In this document: positions 5,111-12,249 of the stretch, one piece after another
How the letters are laid out: each line of letters starts with the position of its first letter
Numbering within the stretch: position 1 is the stretch's first letter
Assembly (NCBI GenBank): GCA_012729935.1
Contig: JAAYBY010000074.1
Span: 1 to 12,779, forward strand
DNA from: Clostridiaceae bacterium
GTDB taxonomy: Bacteria; Bacillota; Clostridia; Saccharofermentanales; UBA5734
Reading direction: 5' to 3'
DNA length: 12,779 nt
Made by a program: the position numbers and the translations under genes
Notes under the pieces: model-generated
The model's input: only the letters and a program-made list of their open reading frames with translations
What the model was told of the DNA's origin: nothing
Database searches by the model: none

Positions 5111-6886
5111 GTGTCTGTTTTTCGTCGTATGCTGCATGATGCAGCCCCGTATAAGGGGTATCTGATCGTCGCTGGTTTTTCAACACTGGTGATTACTGCC
5201 TTGAATTTGATAGCACCATGGCTGGTACGTGACTTGACCAATCTATTGATGTCACCGTTTAATGACCAGACGATGTCGTCAATCCTTCGTATTGCTGCTA
5301 TTTTGACCTCTACTTATCTCGTGCGAGCCGGCTTCCGGTTCATGAGCAATTATTTCGCGCATGTTGGTGCCTGGCGTCTTGTTACAGATACGCGCGTTCG
5401 TCTGTACGACCATCTTCAGAAGCTGTCTCTCCGCTACTATCATGATAAACAGACCGGACAGCTGATGAGTCGGGTGATCAACGATACAGCCAAGCTTGAA
5501 GTCCTGATTGCCCATGCGATACCGGAATTATTTACCAACATCCTGATTCTTGTCGGAGTCGCGATTCTTTTATTTGTACTGCAGCCGATGCTGGCGTTCC
5601 TGACGTTGATCCCGATTCCATTTCTGGCGATCGGCGGCACCTATTTTATGAAGCGGATTCGCCCGGATTTCAGACAGGCTCAGGAGACACTTGCAGAATT
5701 AAATGCCGGGCTGCAGGACAACTTGTCGGGCATCAAGGAGATTCAGGTCTTTAATCAGCAGCAGAGAGAAACGCGTCATATCGAAAAGACGGCGGCTAGC
5801 TGGCGGGATGCAATTTTGCGAGCTTTAAAGAAGAGCGCCGTTTTCCACCCCGTCATTGAAACGATCAGTTCGATGGGTATTGTTATTGTTGTTGGATTCG
5901 GTGGCTGGCTGGCCTGGCAGGGTCGCATGAATGTCGCTGACATTGTTGCATTTTTAATGTACCTGAACTTGTTTTACCAACCGGTGACCAATCTGGCGCG
6001 CGTCGCTGAAGATGTTCAAACTGCATTAGCTGGCGCTGAACGTGTCATCCAGGTTCTGGACGCGCAGCCCGATATCGTCGATTTGCCTCATGCCACCGGG
6101 ATTGATCGTATCAAAGGTGATGTCGTTTTTGAGTCTGTTGACTTCGAGTACGAAGAAAATCGCGCTATTCTAAAAGATATTAGTTTTCACGCTCATCCAG
6201 GTGAAATGGTTGCACTGGTTGGTCCGACAGGTGTTGGGAAAACAACATTGATTAGTCTGCTTGCACGCTTCTATGAGCCGACAGCGGGACGAATTCTGGT
6301 GGATGGCCATGATATCAGGGATTTGACACTTCATGCGCTTCGCGATCAGATCAGTATCGTCCTGCAGGATGTTTTTCTATTTCATGGTACGGTTGAGGAA
6401 AATATAGCCTATGGTCTTGAGCATGCAACGCATGAGGATGTTGAGCAGGCTGCCACCATTGCCCATGCCCATTCATTCATTGTTGATTTGCCGCAAGGCT
6501 ATCAGACACTGGTGGGTGAACGCGGAATTCGCTTGTCGGGAGGACAAAAACAACGATTGGCCATCGCACGGGCAGTACTGCGTGATAAGCCCATTTTGAT
6601 TCTGGACGAAGCGACAGCTGCTGTGGATACGCATACTGAGACTGAAATTCAACAAGCCATACAGGAATTAATCGGAAGCCGGACCATACTTGTCATTGCT
6701 CATCGTCTGTCAACGGTTCGCAAAGCTGACCAGATTCTGGTGCTTGATGAAGGCGAGATCATTGAGCGGGGAACGCATCAGGATCTTCTCAGACAGAATG
6801 GACTTTATGCTGAGCTATATAACGCGAATTCGACAGATGAAAACCAGTCAGAAGCCTCCGTGCAGCTTTTTGGAGAACGTGTATAA
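5111..6886 (+). CDS. ABC exporter, fused permease-ATPase half transporter
   Basis: ATP-driven exporter of the lipid/drug/peptide (MsbA/LmrA/BmrA-like) type in the cytoplasmic membrane, expected to work as a homodimer. The 591-residue chain has a six-helix transmembrane domain (about 1-310, segments near 16-38, 57-83, 140-158, 159-180, 248-268 and 276-295). A complete ATPase domain follows (about 335-575): Walker A GPTGVGKT 371-378, Q-loop Q419, signature LSGGQ 475-479, Walker B ILILDE 495-500 and switch H531. All catalytic residues are present. Translation starts at GTG 5111, with GGAGGA 7 bases upstream. It is first in an apparent operon; its TAA stop shares one base with the ATG of the D,D-carboxypeptidase gene, implying translational coupling. 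That partner hints at an envelope-related substrate, but substrate cannot be read from sequence. An inverted repeat over the promoter suggests repression. Confidence 0.93.
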   Translation: MSVFRRMLHDAAPYKGYLIVAGFSTLVITALNLIAPWLVRDLTNLLMSPFNDQTMSSILRIAAILTSTYLVRAGFRFMSNYFAHVGAWRLVTDTRVRLYDHLQKLSLRYYHDKQTGQLMSRVINDTAKLEVLIAHAIPELFTNILILVGVAILLFVLQPMLAFLTLIPIPFLAIGGTYFMKRIRPDFRQAQETLAELNAGLQDNLSGIKEIQVFNQQQRETRHIEKTAASWRDAILRALKKSAVFHPVIETISSMGIVIVVGFGGWLAWQGRMNVADIVAFLMYLNLFYQPVTNLARVAEDVQTALAGAERVIQVLDAQPDIVDLPHATGIDRIKGDVVFESVDFEYEENRAILKDISFHAHPGEMVALVGPTGVGKTTLISLLARFYEPTAGRILVDGHDIRDLTLHALRDQISIVLQDVFLFHGTVEENIAYGLEHATHEDVEQAATIAHAHSFIVDLPQGYQTLVGERGIRLSGGQKQRLAIARAVLRDKPILILDEATAAVDTHTETEIQQAIQELIGSRTILVIAHRLSTVRKADQILVLDEGEIIERGTHQDLLRQNGLYAELYNANSTDENQSEASVQLFGERV

Positions 6887-8193
6887 TGTCGATTAACCAG
6901 AGAAAAACGCAGCTAACTTTGATGCTTTCCGTTGCACTCTTTTTTATTTCCATGTGTTCAGATCTTGTATTGGCGGAGACACACGTGACATCAGCGATCG
7001 AACAGTCCGGTGAGGAGACACGAAGTGTAGAGCCAGGACAGTGGCCTGATTTGTCATCCGTTGATGCGAACGCGTGGGTTGTTTACGATCGCAGTACGCG
7101 GCAGGTTATTCTTGCCATGAATGAAGACAGGCCTTTTTATCCAGCCAGCACAACGAAAATTATGACGGCCGTTCTGGCCATGGAACTCCTTGATCTGGAT
7201 CAATGGATCCCGGTCTCTGAAGAAGCCGTCAAGTTGCCGGCCGGCTCTTCAAAAAGCGGATTAAAAACAGGTGATTCATTACAGGTGCGTCATGTGCTGG
7301 CCGCGTTGTTGATTGCTTCCGGTAATGATGCCGCAAATGTGCTGGCCGAGGCGATTGATGGCAGTATCGAAGCGTTTGCAGAACGGATGTCCGCGCGTGC
7401 AGGTGAGCTCGGAATGCAGCACACACATTTCCGAAATCCCAGTGGACTCCATGATGATGAACATGTTACGACGGCCAGGGATCTGGCCATTCTAACGGAT
7501 TATGCGATGAAGTTTGAACTTTTTAATGAGTTAATTCGTCAGGATCTCTATATCATGCCAACAACGTCGCAACACCCGTTCCCGGATTGGGGTCTGTTTT
7601 ACAATACCAACCGGTTCTTGTTTTTTGGCGACTCTGTTTTCCAGTCAGATTACATCAGATCGTATATCGGCGTGAAGACAGGCAGTACACCTTATGCACA
7701 GTCTTGTCTTGTTTCAGCTGCTGAACTGATTGACGGCAGAGAACTGATTGTTGTTTTACTGGGGCTGAAAAACAATAAGACAGACGAGCACACAGTTTTT
7801 AATGTATCCAGGGCGTTGCTTGAGGAAAGTGCAAAACGTGTGGTGGATATCAAACCAACCGAACAACCTGAGCAAACACGCCAGACGGAAACCAGTGGTA
7901 CAACTGAAACGTCAGCAGCCACATCGACGACGACATCAACAATATCAAGCCACCCGACATCAACAACAAGGGATGAATCGTCCAGTACATCTGATCTTTC
8001 AGACCCCGGGACTGATTTGAACTCATCGAATTTTATAGGTTTTATCGAAGAAAATCCGTGGCGTGCAGCATTCATTCTTCTAGCTGGATTTTTGATTCTT
8101 TTATGGGTGCTTGGATACGTCAATTCTGCTGAACGCCGTAAAAAAAGAGCTGACGAGAAGAAAATTCAACCGAAACGTGTTGATTTTCTCTGA
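6886..8193 (+). CDS. D-alanyl-D-alanine carboxypeptidase (peptidase S11), C-terminally anchored
   Basis: Penicillin-binding-protein-type serine enzyme that trims the terminal D-alanine from peptidoglycan stem peptides outside the membrane. The 435 residues show a signal peptide (about 1-30, predicted cleavage LVLA|ET) and a catalytic domain with all three active-site motifs: SxxK S88-K91 (ASTTK), SGN 145-147 and KTG 264-266. A Ser/Thr-rich linker (about 322-378), a transmembrane helix (about 393-412) and a basic cytoplasmic tail follow. The PBP5 C-terminal beta domain usual after the KTG motif is missing; the linker starts almost at once after the catalytic fold. Anchoring is by a true C-terminal helix instead of the usual amphipathic one. 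The ATG overlaps the ABC exporter stop as TAATG, with GGAGA 9 bases upstream, so the two are coupled. The enzyme class is very secure; the cellular role could be vegetative wall tailoring or sporulation. Confidence 0.92.
   Translation: MSINQRKTQLTLMLSVALFFISMCSDLVLAETHVTSAIEQSGEETRSVEPGQWPDLSSVDANAWVVYDRSTRQVILAMNEDRPFYPASTTKIMTAVLAMELLDLDQWIPVSEEAVKLPAGSSKSGLKTGDSLQVRHVLAALLIASGNDAANVLAEAIDGSIEAFAERMSARAGELGMQHTHFRNPSGLHDDEHVTTARDLAILTDYAMKFELFNELIRQDLYIMPTTSQHPFPDWGLFYNTNRFLFFGDSVFQSDYIRSYIGVKTGSTPYAQSCLVSAAELIDGRELIVVLLGLKNNKTDEHTVFNVSRALLEESAKRVVDIKPTEQPEQTRQTETSGTTETSAATSTTTSTISSHPTSTTRDESSSTSDLSDPGTDLNSSNFIGFIEENPWRAAFILLAGFLILLWVLGYVNSAERRKKRADEKKIQPKRVDFL
7932..7966. repeat. Direct repeat in the low-complexity linker of the carboxypeptidase gene
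   Basis: The 11-mer GACATCAACAA occurs at 7932-7942 and 7956-7966, 24 bp apart and therefore in the same reading frame, within ACA/ACG/TCA-rich sequence encoding the Ser/Thr linker. Slippage or recombination here would change linker length by whole codons without breaking the frame. Confidence 0.5.
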
Positions 8194-8256
8194 TAAATGA
8201 AACAAAAGATGCCTGAAGCGGACACAGCATTTATTTCTCGAAAGGAATCAATAAAA

Positions 8257-9459
8257 ATGTTTTATCGACCCAGCGCCCAGGAGCTGATGAATCGCATTCA
8301 AAGTCTTCAAGAGAAAATCCGGGAACAGCAGCCGTCTCTTGATACGGTTCTTATATTTGGCCGGATCAGCCAGTATTATCTGACCGGAACGTATCAGGAC
8401 GCTATTTTTGTGATCCGCCGTGATGCTGAACCCATACTATTTGTGCGCAAGAGCTATACACGAGCCAGTCTTGAATGTCCGCTCAATATCGTCAAACAGA
8501 TCCGATCATTTAAAGATCTGCTTAACTACCTGCCAGATGATCTGGGAGCCGTTGGCATGGATACCCAACAGGTCGTCTATGCTAAGATAGCAGGTTTACA
8601 GAAGTATTTTTCAATCTCTTCCGTTCAATCGATTGATCAGTTAATACTACAGGTCCGCTCAGTAAAATCAGAATCAGAATTATCTATCATAAAAGAAGCC
8701 GGAAAACGACAGGGCGATTTGATGACACAGATTATACCGGCTCTGCTGTACGAAGGGATGAGTGAAGCACAACTTATGGCGGACATTTATACTGAGATGG
8801 TCCGCATGGGTCATCACGGTGTATCACGCTTTTCCATGCATCAGGTTGATTTCAGTGTCGGCCAGATCGGATTTGGGGAAAATACGCTTTACGCAACCTT
8901 TTTCGACGGACCCGGTGGCATGCGCGGGCTTTCTCCTGCTGTCCCTGTTACGGGGAGTCAGGAGCGTCGATTGCAGAAAGGTGATCTTGTGTATGCAGAT
9001 ATCGCCTTTGGAATAGACGGCTACCACACCGACAAAACCCAGGTGTACAGCTTTGGGTCAACCCCCGCACCTGTCGTACAAGATGTCCATACAGCGTGTC
9101 GATTTGTTCTTGAACAGACAGCCTCATTATTGAAACCGGGTGCAGTTCCGTCAGAAATCTATCAGCAGGTTCTTGATAAACTGCCGGCCGTTCTGTCGGA
9201 TCATTTCATGGGTTATTATGACGATCCGGTTCGTTTCCTCGGGCATGGCGTCGGACTGAATGTTGACGAAACACCGGTCATAGCCAGAGGCTTTTCAGAA
9301 CCGATTGAAGCAGGTATGGTCATTGCCATCGAACCCAAATGCGGTGTGACCGGCCATGGCATGACTGGTGTTGAAGAAACGTATCTGATCCTGCCAGACG
9401 GCGTGCGCTGTCTGACAGGTGGGGATTGCGATATTATTGTTGTTTCTTCACAGGATTGA
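8257..9459 (+). CDS. M24 family metallopeptidase (Xaa-Pro peptidase-like)
   Basis: Cytoplasmic di-metal peptidase of the pita-bread fold, likely removing an N-terminal residue next to proline or cleaving Xaa-Pro dipeptides. The 400-residue protein has an N-terminal creatinase-like domain (about 1-135) and a C-terminal catalytic domain (about 140-395). All five metal ligands are identifiable: D248 (YADIAF), D259 (YHTDKT), H330 (FLGHGVG), E359 (AIEP) and E373 (GVEET). I chose ATG 8257 because AAAGGA (8241-8246) lies 10 bases before it; the upstream in-frame ATG at 8197 has no ribosome site and adds 20 residues without family character. It follows the carboxypeptidase by 63 bp on the same strand with no terminator between, so it is probably third in the exporter operon. 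Its last 26 bp overlap the convergent dehydrogenase gene. The M24 family is firm; substrate is open. Confidence 0.9.
   Translation: MFYRPSAQELMNRIQSLQEKIREQQPSLDTVLIFGRISQYYLTGTYQDAIFVIRRDAEPILFVRKSYTRASLECPLNIVKQIRSFKDLLNYLPDDLGAVGMDTQQVVYAKIAGLQKYFSISSVQSIDQLILQVRSVKSESELSIIKEAGKRQGDLMTQIIPALLYEGMSEAQLMADIYTEMVRMGHHGVSRFSMHQVDFSVGQIGFGENTLYATFFDGPGGMRGLSPAVPVTGSQERRLQKGDLVYADIAFGIDGYHTDKTQVYSFGSTPAPVVQDVHTACRFVLEQTASLLKPGAVPSEIYQQVLDKLPAVLSDHFMGYYDDPVRFLGHGVGLNVDETPVIARGFSEPIEAGMVIAIEPKCGVTGHGMTGVEETYLILPDGVRCLTGGDCDIIVVSSQD
9390..9419 (-). other. Stem-loop just beyond the dehydrogenase stop, without a U-tract
   Basis: In the minus-strand transcript CCTGTCAGAC pairs with GTCTGGCAGG in a 10-bp stem with one G-U pair and a 10-base loop, 15 bases after the dehydrogenase stop. 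The plus-strand version has a C-A mismatch instead, so the minus strand folds better. No T-run follows, so it could mark or protect the 3' end but is not a classic terminator. It lies in M24 coding sequence and may be chance. Confidence 0.3.
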
Positions 9460-10411
9460 TGATATTCAAAGGCTTGTTATTTAAAAAGGACGACACATTT
9501 TCAACAGCTAGTTTCATCAACCGTGTTCTGGCTTCCTGTGTCGCCCAGGCAATATGAGGCGTGATCAGGCAGTTCTTCGCGGATAGCAGCGGATTGTCGG
9601 ATGGCGGCGGCTCCTGAGACAGGACATCCAGTCCGGCTCCGGCGATAATCTGGTTGTTGAGGGCGTCAGCCAGATCCTGTTCGACAATGACACCGCCACG
9701 CGATGTGTTGATCAGAAAAGCCGATGACTTCATCTTTCTCAGCTGGTTTTCACAAATCAACCCTTGCGTTTCAGGTGTTAACGGGCAATGCAGCGATATA
9801 ATGTCGGATTGTTTCAGCAATGTATCAAGATCAACCCAGTCGGCGAACCCTGGATCAAGATCTGCAGGCCGTGTCCGGCTATGCACACAGATATTCATAC
9901 CAAAGGCGTGGGCAATGCGGGCAACTTGACGGCCAATTGTTCCGTATCCGATAATGCCGATCGTTTTGTCATGTAATTCAATCAGCGGTGCACGCCAGAA
10001 GCAAAAATCCCGGTTGTTTGACCAATCGCCGGCAAAAACCGCGTCGCTGTGCAGCTGAACATGATGGCATAATTCGAGGATGAATGCAAAGACCAGTTGG
10101 GCGACCGAATAGGTGCTGTAAGCCGGGATATTTGTGACGGTTATCCTGTGTTCAGAGGCAGCCTGAACATCAACAACATTGTATCCTGTCGCCAATACGC
10201 CGATGTATTTTAATTGCGTAAGCGTTGCCAGTGTTTTCGCATTGAGCGGTGTCTTGTTGGTCAGGACAATGTCTGCCCCCTCTGCCCGCCCGATGATCTG
10301 ATCAGCTGATGTATAGTCGTAGACTGTGAGATCTCCGAGTTTTTCCAGAGCCGACCAGTCCATGTCACCCGGATTCAGTGTGTAACCATCTAATACAACA
10401 ATTTTTGTCAT
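9434..10411 (-). CDS. D-2-hydroxyacid dehydrogenase (glycerate/hydroxypyruvate reductase-like)
   Basis: NAD(P)-dependent reductase of 2-keto acids such as hydroxypyruvate or glyoxylate. Over 325 residues it shows the nucleotide-binding motif GYGTIG (155-160) and the catalytic triad R238 (INTSRGG), E267 (LSQEPP) and H286 (TPHIAW). After the second strand of the Rossmann fold the sequence is HSRT (177-180) where NAD-specific members have Asp, which suggests NADPH use. Three ATG codons stand in tandem at 10417, 10414 and 10411. AGGAGT (10424-10419) is 7 bases from the last, so 10411 is chosen and yields the family-typical MTKIVVLDG start. It lies 25 bp downstream of the TIM-barrel isomerase gene and is surely co-transcribed with it. 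Its 3' end overlaps the M24 gene. The family is secure; the exact keto acid is not known. Confidence 0.9.
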   Translation of the reverse strand: MTKIVVLDGYTLNPGDMDWSALEKLGDLTVYDYTSADQIIGRAEGADIVLTNKTPLNAKTLATLTQLKYIGVLATGYNVVDVQAASEHRITVTNIPAYSTYSVAQLVFAFILELCHHVQLHSDAVFAGDWSNNRDFCFWRAPLIELHDKTIGIIGYGTIGRQVARIAHAFGMNICVHSRTRPADLDPGFADWVDLDTLLKQSDIISLHCPLTPETQGLICENQLRKMKSSAFLINTSRGGVIVEQDLADALNNQIIAGAGLDVLSQEPPPSDNPLLSAKNCLITPHIAWATQEARTRLMKLAVENVSSFLNNKPLNIINPVKKQQ

Positions 10412-10436
10412 CATCATACTCCTGTTCGCTTATAAG

Positions 10437-11348
10437 TTAGAGACGAGCCCATGCTTTCTGGAGAACGCGCTTGGCGTTTGCAACAACCAGATCCGGATCT
10501 TCACCATCAAATGGTTTGACTTCAAAACTGACAGTGGGCGAACGCTTCGCACTTAGATAACCGATTTTTTTAAGAATGCGCAGATATTCCATCAGTTCTT
10601 CGACATCGTTCTCACTGTCGGGGAAACCAAACCGGGGGTGAAGATCACCATAGCCTGGCAAATCGGGGTTTTTTATCACACAATTACCGATGTGGGCATG
10701 AACAAGATATTCGGCAATCGGTACGATAGCCTGTTCCGGTGTTTCGCCCAGCAGCGGCAGATGGCTTAAATCAACGATCAGGCCAAATTCATCCCGCGGT
10801 CTCATGACCTGTTCGGCATATCGTCTGGCAAGTGCTGCGGGTCCGATCAGACTCTTTTTGTCGATGGTGTGATCAAAGACCTCGAGCGCGACTCGAATAC
10901 CGCCGCGGGCAGCAGCATAATCACACAAAGTCTGTGTGGAACGAACAAGGGCGTCCAGGGACGCTTCAATGGTCTCAGGCTGATACCGTCCACTTAAAAA
11001 AGCAAAGCTCGATGCACCCAGTTCGATCGCTTCATCGATCCCTGATTGCAAAAGAGCTACAGCCTGCTTCCGTTTGTCTTCATCAAGATCGTTGATGTTC
11101 AAACCGCTTGATAACAGCATCGGCTGGGCACCGAAAACGGCTGACATATGAGCAGTTTCCAGCATTTGGCGTATGGTCAGACGTGTTTTTTGACTGGGAA
11201 CAGACGTCAGCTCGATGACATTAAAAAATGGATCGAGAGCAATTTTTCGCACACTATCGATCAATGCGGATTCATCGCGTACGGCATCTGGATAGGCCAT
11301 AAATTGTATGAGACCGACGTTCATATAACGATACATTGATTCTTTCAC
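10437..11348 (-). CDS. Sugar phosphate isomerase/epimerase family TIM-barrel protein
   Basis: Member of the AP-endonuclease-2/xylose-isomerase-like TIM barrels, which isomerise or epimerise sugars, inositols or hydroxy acids using a divalent metal. The four expected metal ligands are visible across 303 residues: E156 (VALEVFDH), D193 (IVDLSHLP), H219 (VHAHIGNC) and E276 (VSFEVKPF), with H196 as another active-site candidate. Translation starts at GTG 11348, 8 bases after GGAGG (11361-11357); internal ATG codons at 11336 and 11324 lie too far from that site. It is first of two genes, with a dehydrogenase 25 bp downstream, pointing to a short carbohydrate or hydroxy-acid route in which the isomerase product or its keto partner is reduced or oxidised. 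No transporter, kinase or regulator is adjacent. The substrate cannot be named. Confidence 0.85.
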   Translation of the reverse strand: MKESMYRYMNVGLIQFMAYPDAVRDESALIDSVRKIALDPFFNVIELTSVPSQKTRLTIRQMLETAHMSAVFGAQPMLLSSGLNINDLDEDKRKQAVALLQSGIDEAIELGASSFAFLSGRYQPETIEASLDALVRSTQTLCDYAAARGGIRVALEVFDHTIDKKSLIGPAALARRYAEQVMRPRDEFGLIVDLSHLPLLGETPEQAIVPIAEYLVHAHIGNCVIKNPDLPGYGDLHPRFGFPDSENDVEELMEYLRILKKIGYLSAKRSPTVSFEVKPFDGEDPDLVVANAKRVLQKAWARL

Positions 11349-11672
11349 ATCGAATGCCTCCGCTGTTTAAATATATAACTTGCTTTAAGGATCAGGTTTA
11401 TACGTCGATGATAGCAAACCACCCATTCCCCGTCAACGAATACCGGTTCTTTGATATGGGTAGACACATTCGGCAAAAATCAATAGAATAAGATGGAAAA
11501 TGCAAAAGTAGAGATAGTGTTTCTAAGCCAAGTGCGCCTGTCTGCTGCCTATGCAAAAGGTCATTTCGATTAAACCGGTGTGGATGGCCATGGAATTCTG
11601 ATTCGCATAAAGGTATATTACTGACTTCAGGATTTCATACATCAGCCCCATATGAGTCAGAAGGAAAGCCTT
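11349..11672. other. Divergent intergenic region between isomerase operon and chrA pair
   Basis: The left part holds the isomerase promoter and ribosome site on the minus strand. The right part must contain the plus-strand promoter for the CHR genes. The best I see is TATATT (11614-11619) with a poor TGGAAT (11591-11596) 17 bases upstream, which I rate weak. I found no terminator, strong hairpin, riboswitch signature, small ORF with a ribosome site, or Crp/Fnr box in this stretch. Confidence 0.5.
11408..11436 (-). promoter_or_regulatory. Promoter of the isomerase-dehydrogenase operon
   Basis: The minus strand carries TTGACG (11436-11431), a 17-base spacer and TATCAT (11413-11408), each one base from consensus. 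The predicted start is near 11401, giving a leader of about 53 nt with GGAGG before the GTG start. No operator palindrome is obvious around it. Confidence 0.65.
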
Positions 11673-12248
11673 ATGGAAAAAAATGCCCGATTTTACTGGA
11701 AACTTTTTATTTCTACTTTCTACTTAAGCGCATTCACAATTGGCGGCGGTTACGTGATTGTTCCACTGATGCGCAAGAAATTTGTTGATGAGTATAAGTG
11801 GATCGAAGAGAAAGAGATGATCGACATTGTAGCTGTTTCACAGTCCTCTCCGGGGCCGATTGCTGTGAATGCATCGATTCTGGTCGGGTATCGGCTGGCC
11901 GGTCTTCGCGGATCTTTGATGACCATTCTGGGAACGATTCTGCCGCCATTGGTCATCATCTCCATCATATCTGTATTTTATACGGCTTTCCAGGAAAGTC
12001 GGATCATCAATGCAGCTCTGATGGGAATGCGGGCCGCTGTTGCTGCTGTTATGATCGATGCCATCTATAAACTTGGAAAAACCGTGCTGAAAGGTGATAA
12101 ACTGTTTTCGGTCATCATCATGATTGCAGCTTTCATTCTGGCATTTTTTGTCAACATCAATGTCGCGCTGATTCTGCTGATGTGCGGTTTTGTCGGCTGG
12201 GTCACTAAATTTATCATGGATCAAAAACAAAAAGGTAAGGACAGCTGA
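11673..12248 (+). CDS. chrA: Chromate transporter family (short CHR-domain) protein, first of a pair
   Basis: Membrane protein of the CHR family, some members of which export chromate; the natural substrate in most Bacillota is unproven. This is a short, single-CHR-domain version of 191 residues with about five or six hydrophobic segments. It carries the family motifs FTIGGGYVIVPL (21-32) and SQSSPGPIAVNASILVGYR (56-74). I chose ATG 11673 because AAGGA (11661-11665) lies 7 bases before it; the in-frame ATG at 11652 has no ribosome site and adds seven polar residues. The stop is followed after one base by the start of a second CHR gene, so the pair almost certainly forms one transporter from two half-size subunits. 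The family is secure; chromate as substrate is a name only. Confidence 0.9.
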   Translation: MEKNARFYWKLFISTFYLSAFTIGGGYVIVPLMRKKFVDEYKWIEEKEMIDIVAVSQSSPGPIAVNASILVGYRLAGLRGSLMTILGTILPPLVIISIISVFYTAFQESRIINAALMGMRAAVAAVMIDAIYKLGKTVLKGDKLFSVIIMIAAFILAFFVNINVALILLMCGFVGWVTKFIMDQKQKGKDS

Positions 12249-12249
12249 T

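Noticed and set aside
7692..8123. A 143-codon minus-strand ORF opposite the carboxypeptidase linker
   Set aside because: Its Val/Asp/Ser-rich sequence is the complement of the ACA/TCA-rich linker codons; there is no domain or ribosome site.
8197..8256. Upstream ATG start for the M24 peptidase, four bases after the carboxypeptidase stop
   Set aside because: There is no ribosome site before it, while AAAGGA stands properly before the ATG at 8257, where family similarity begins.
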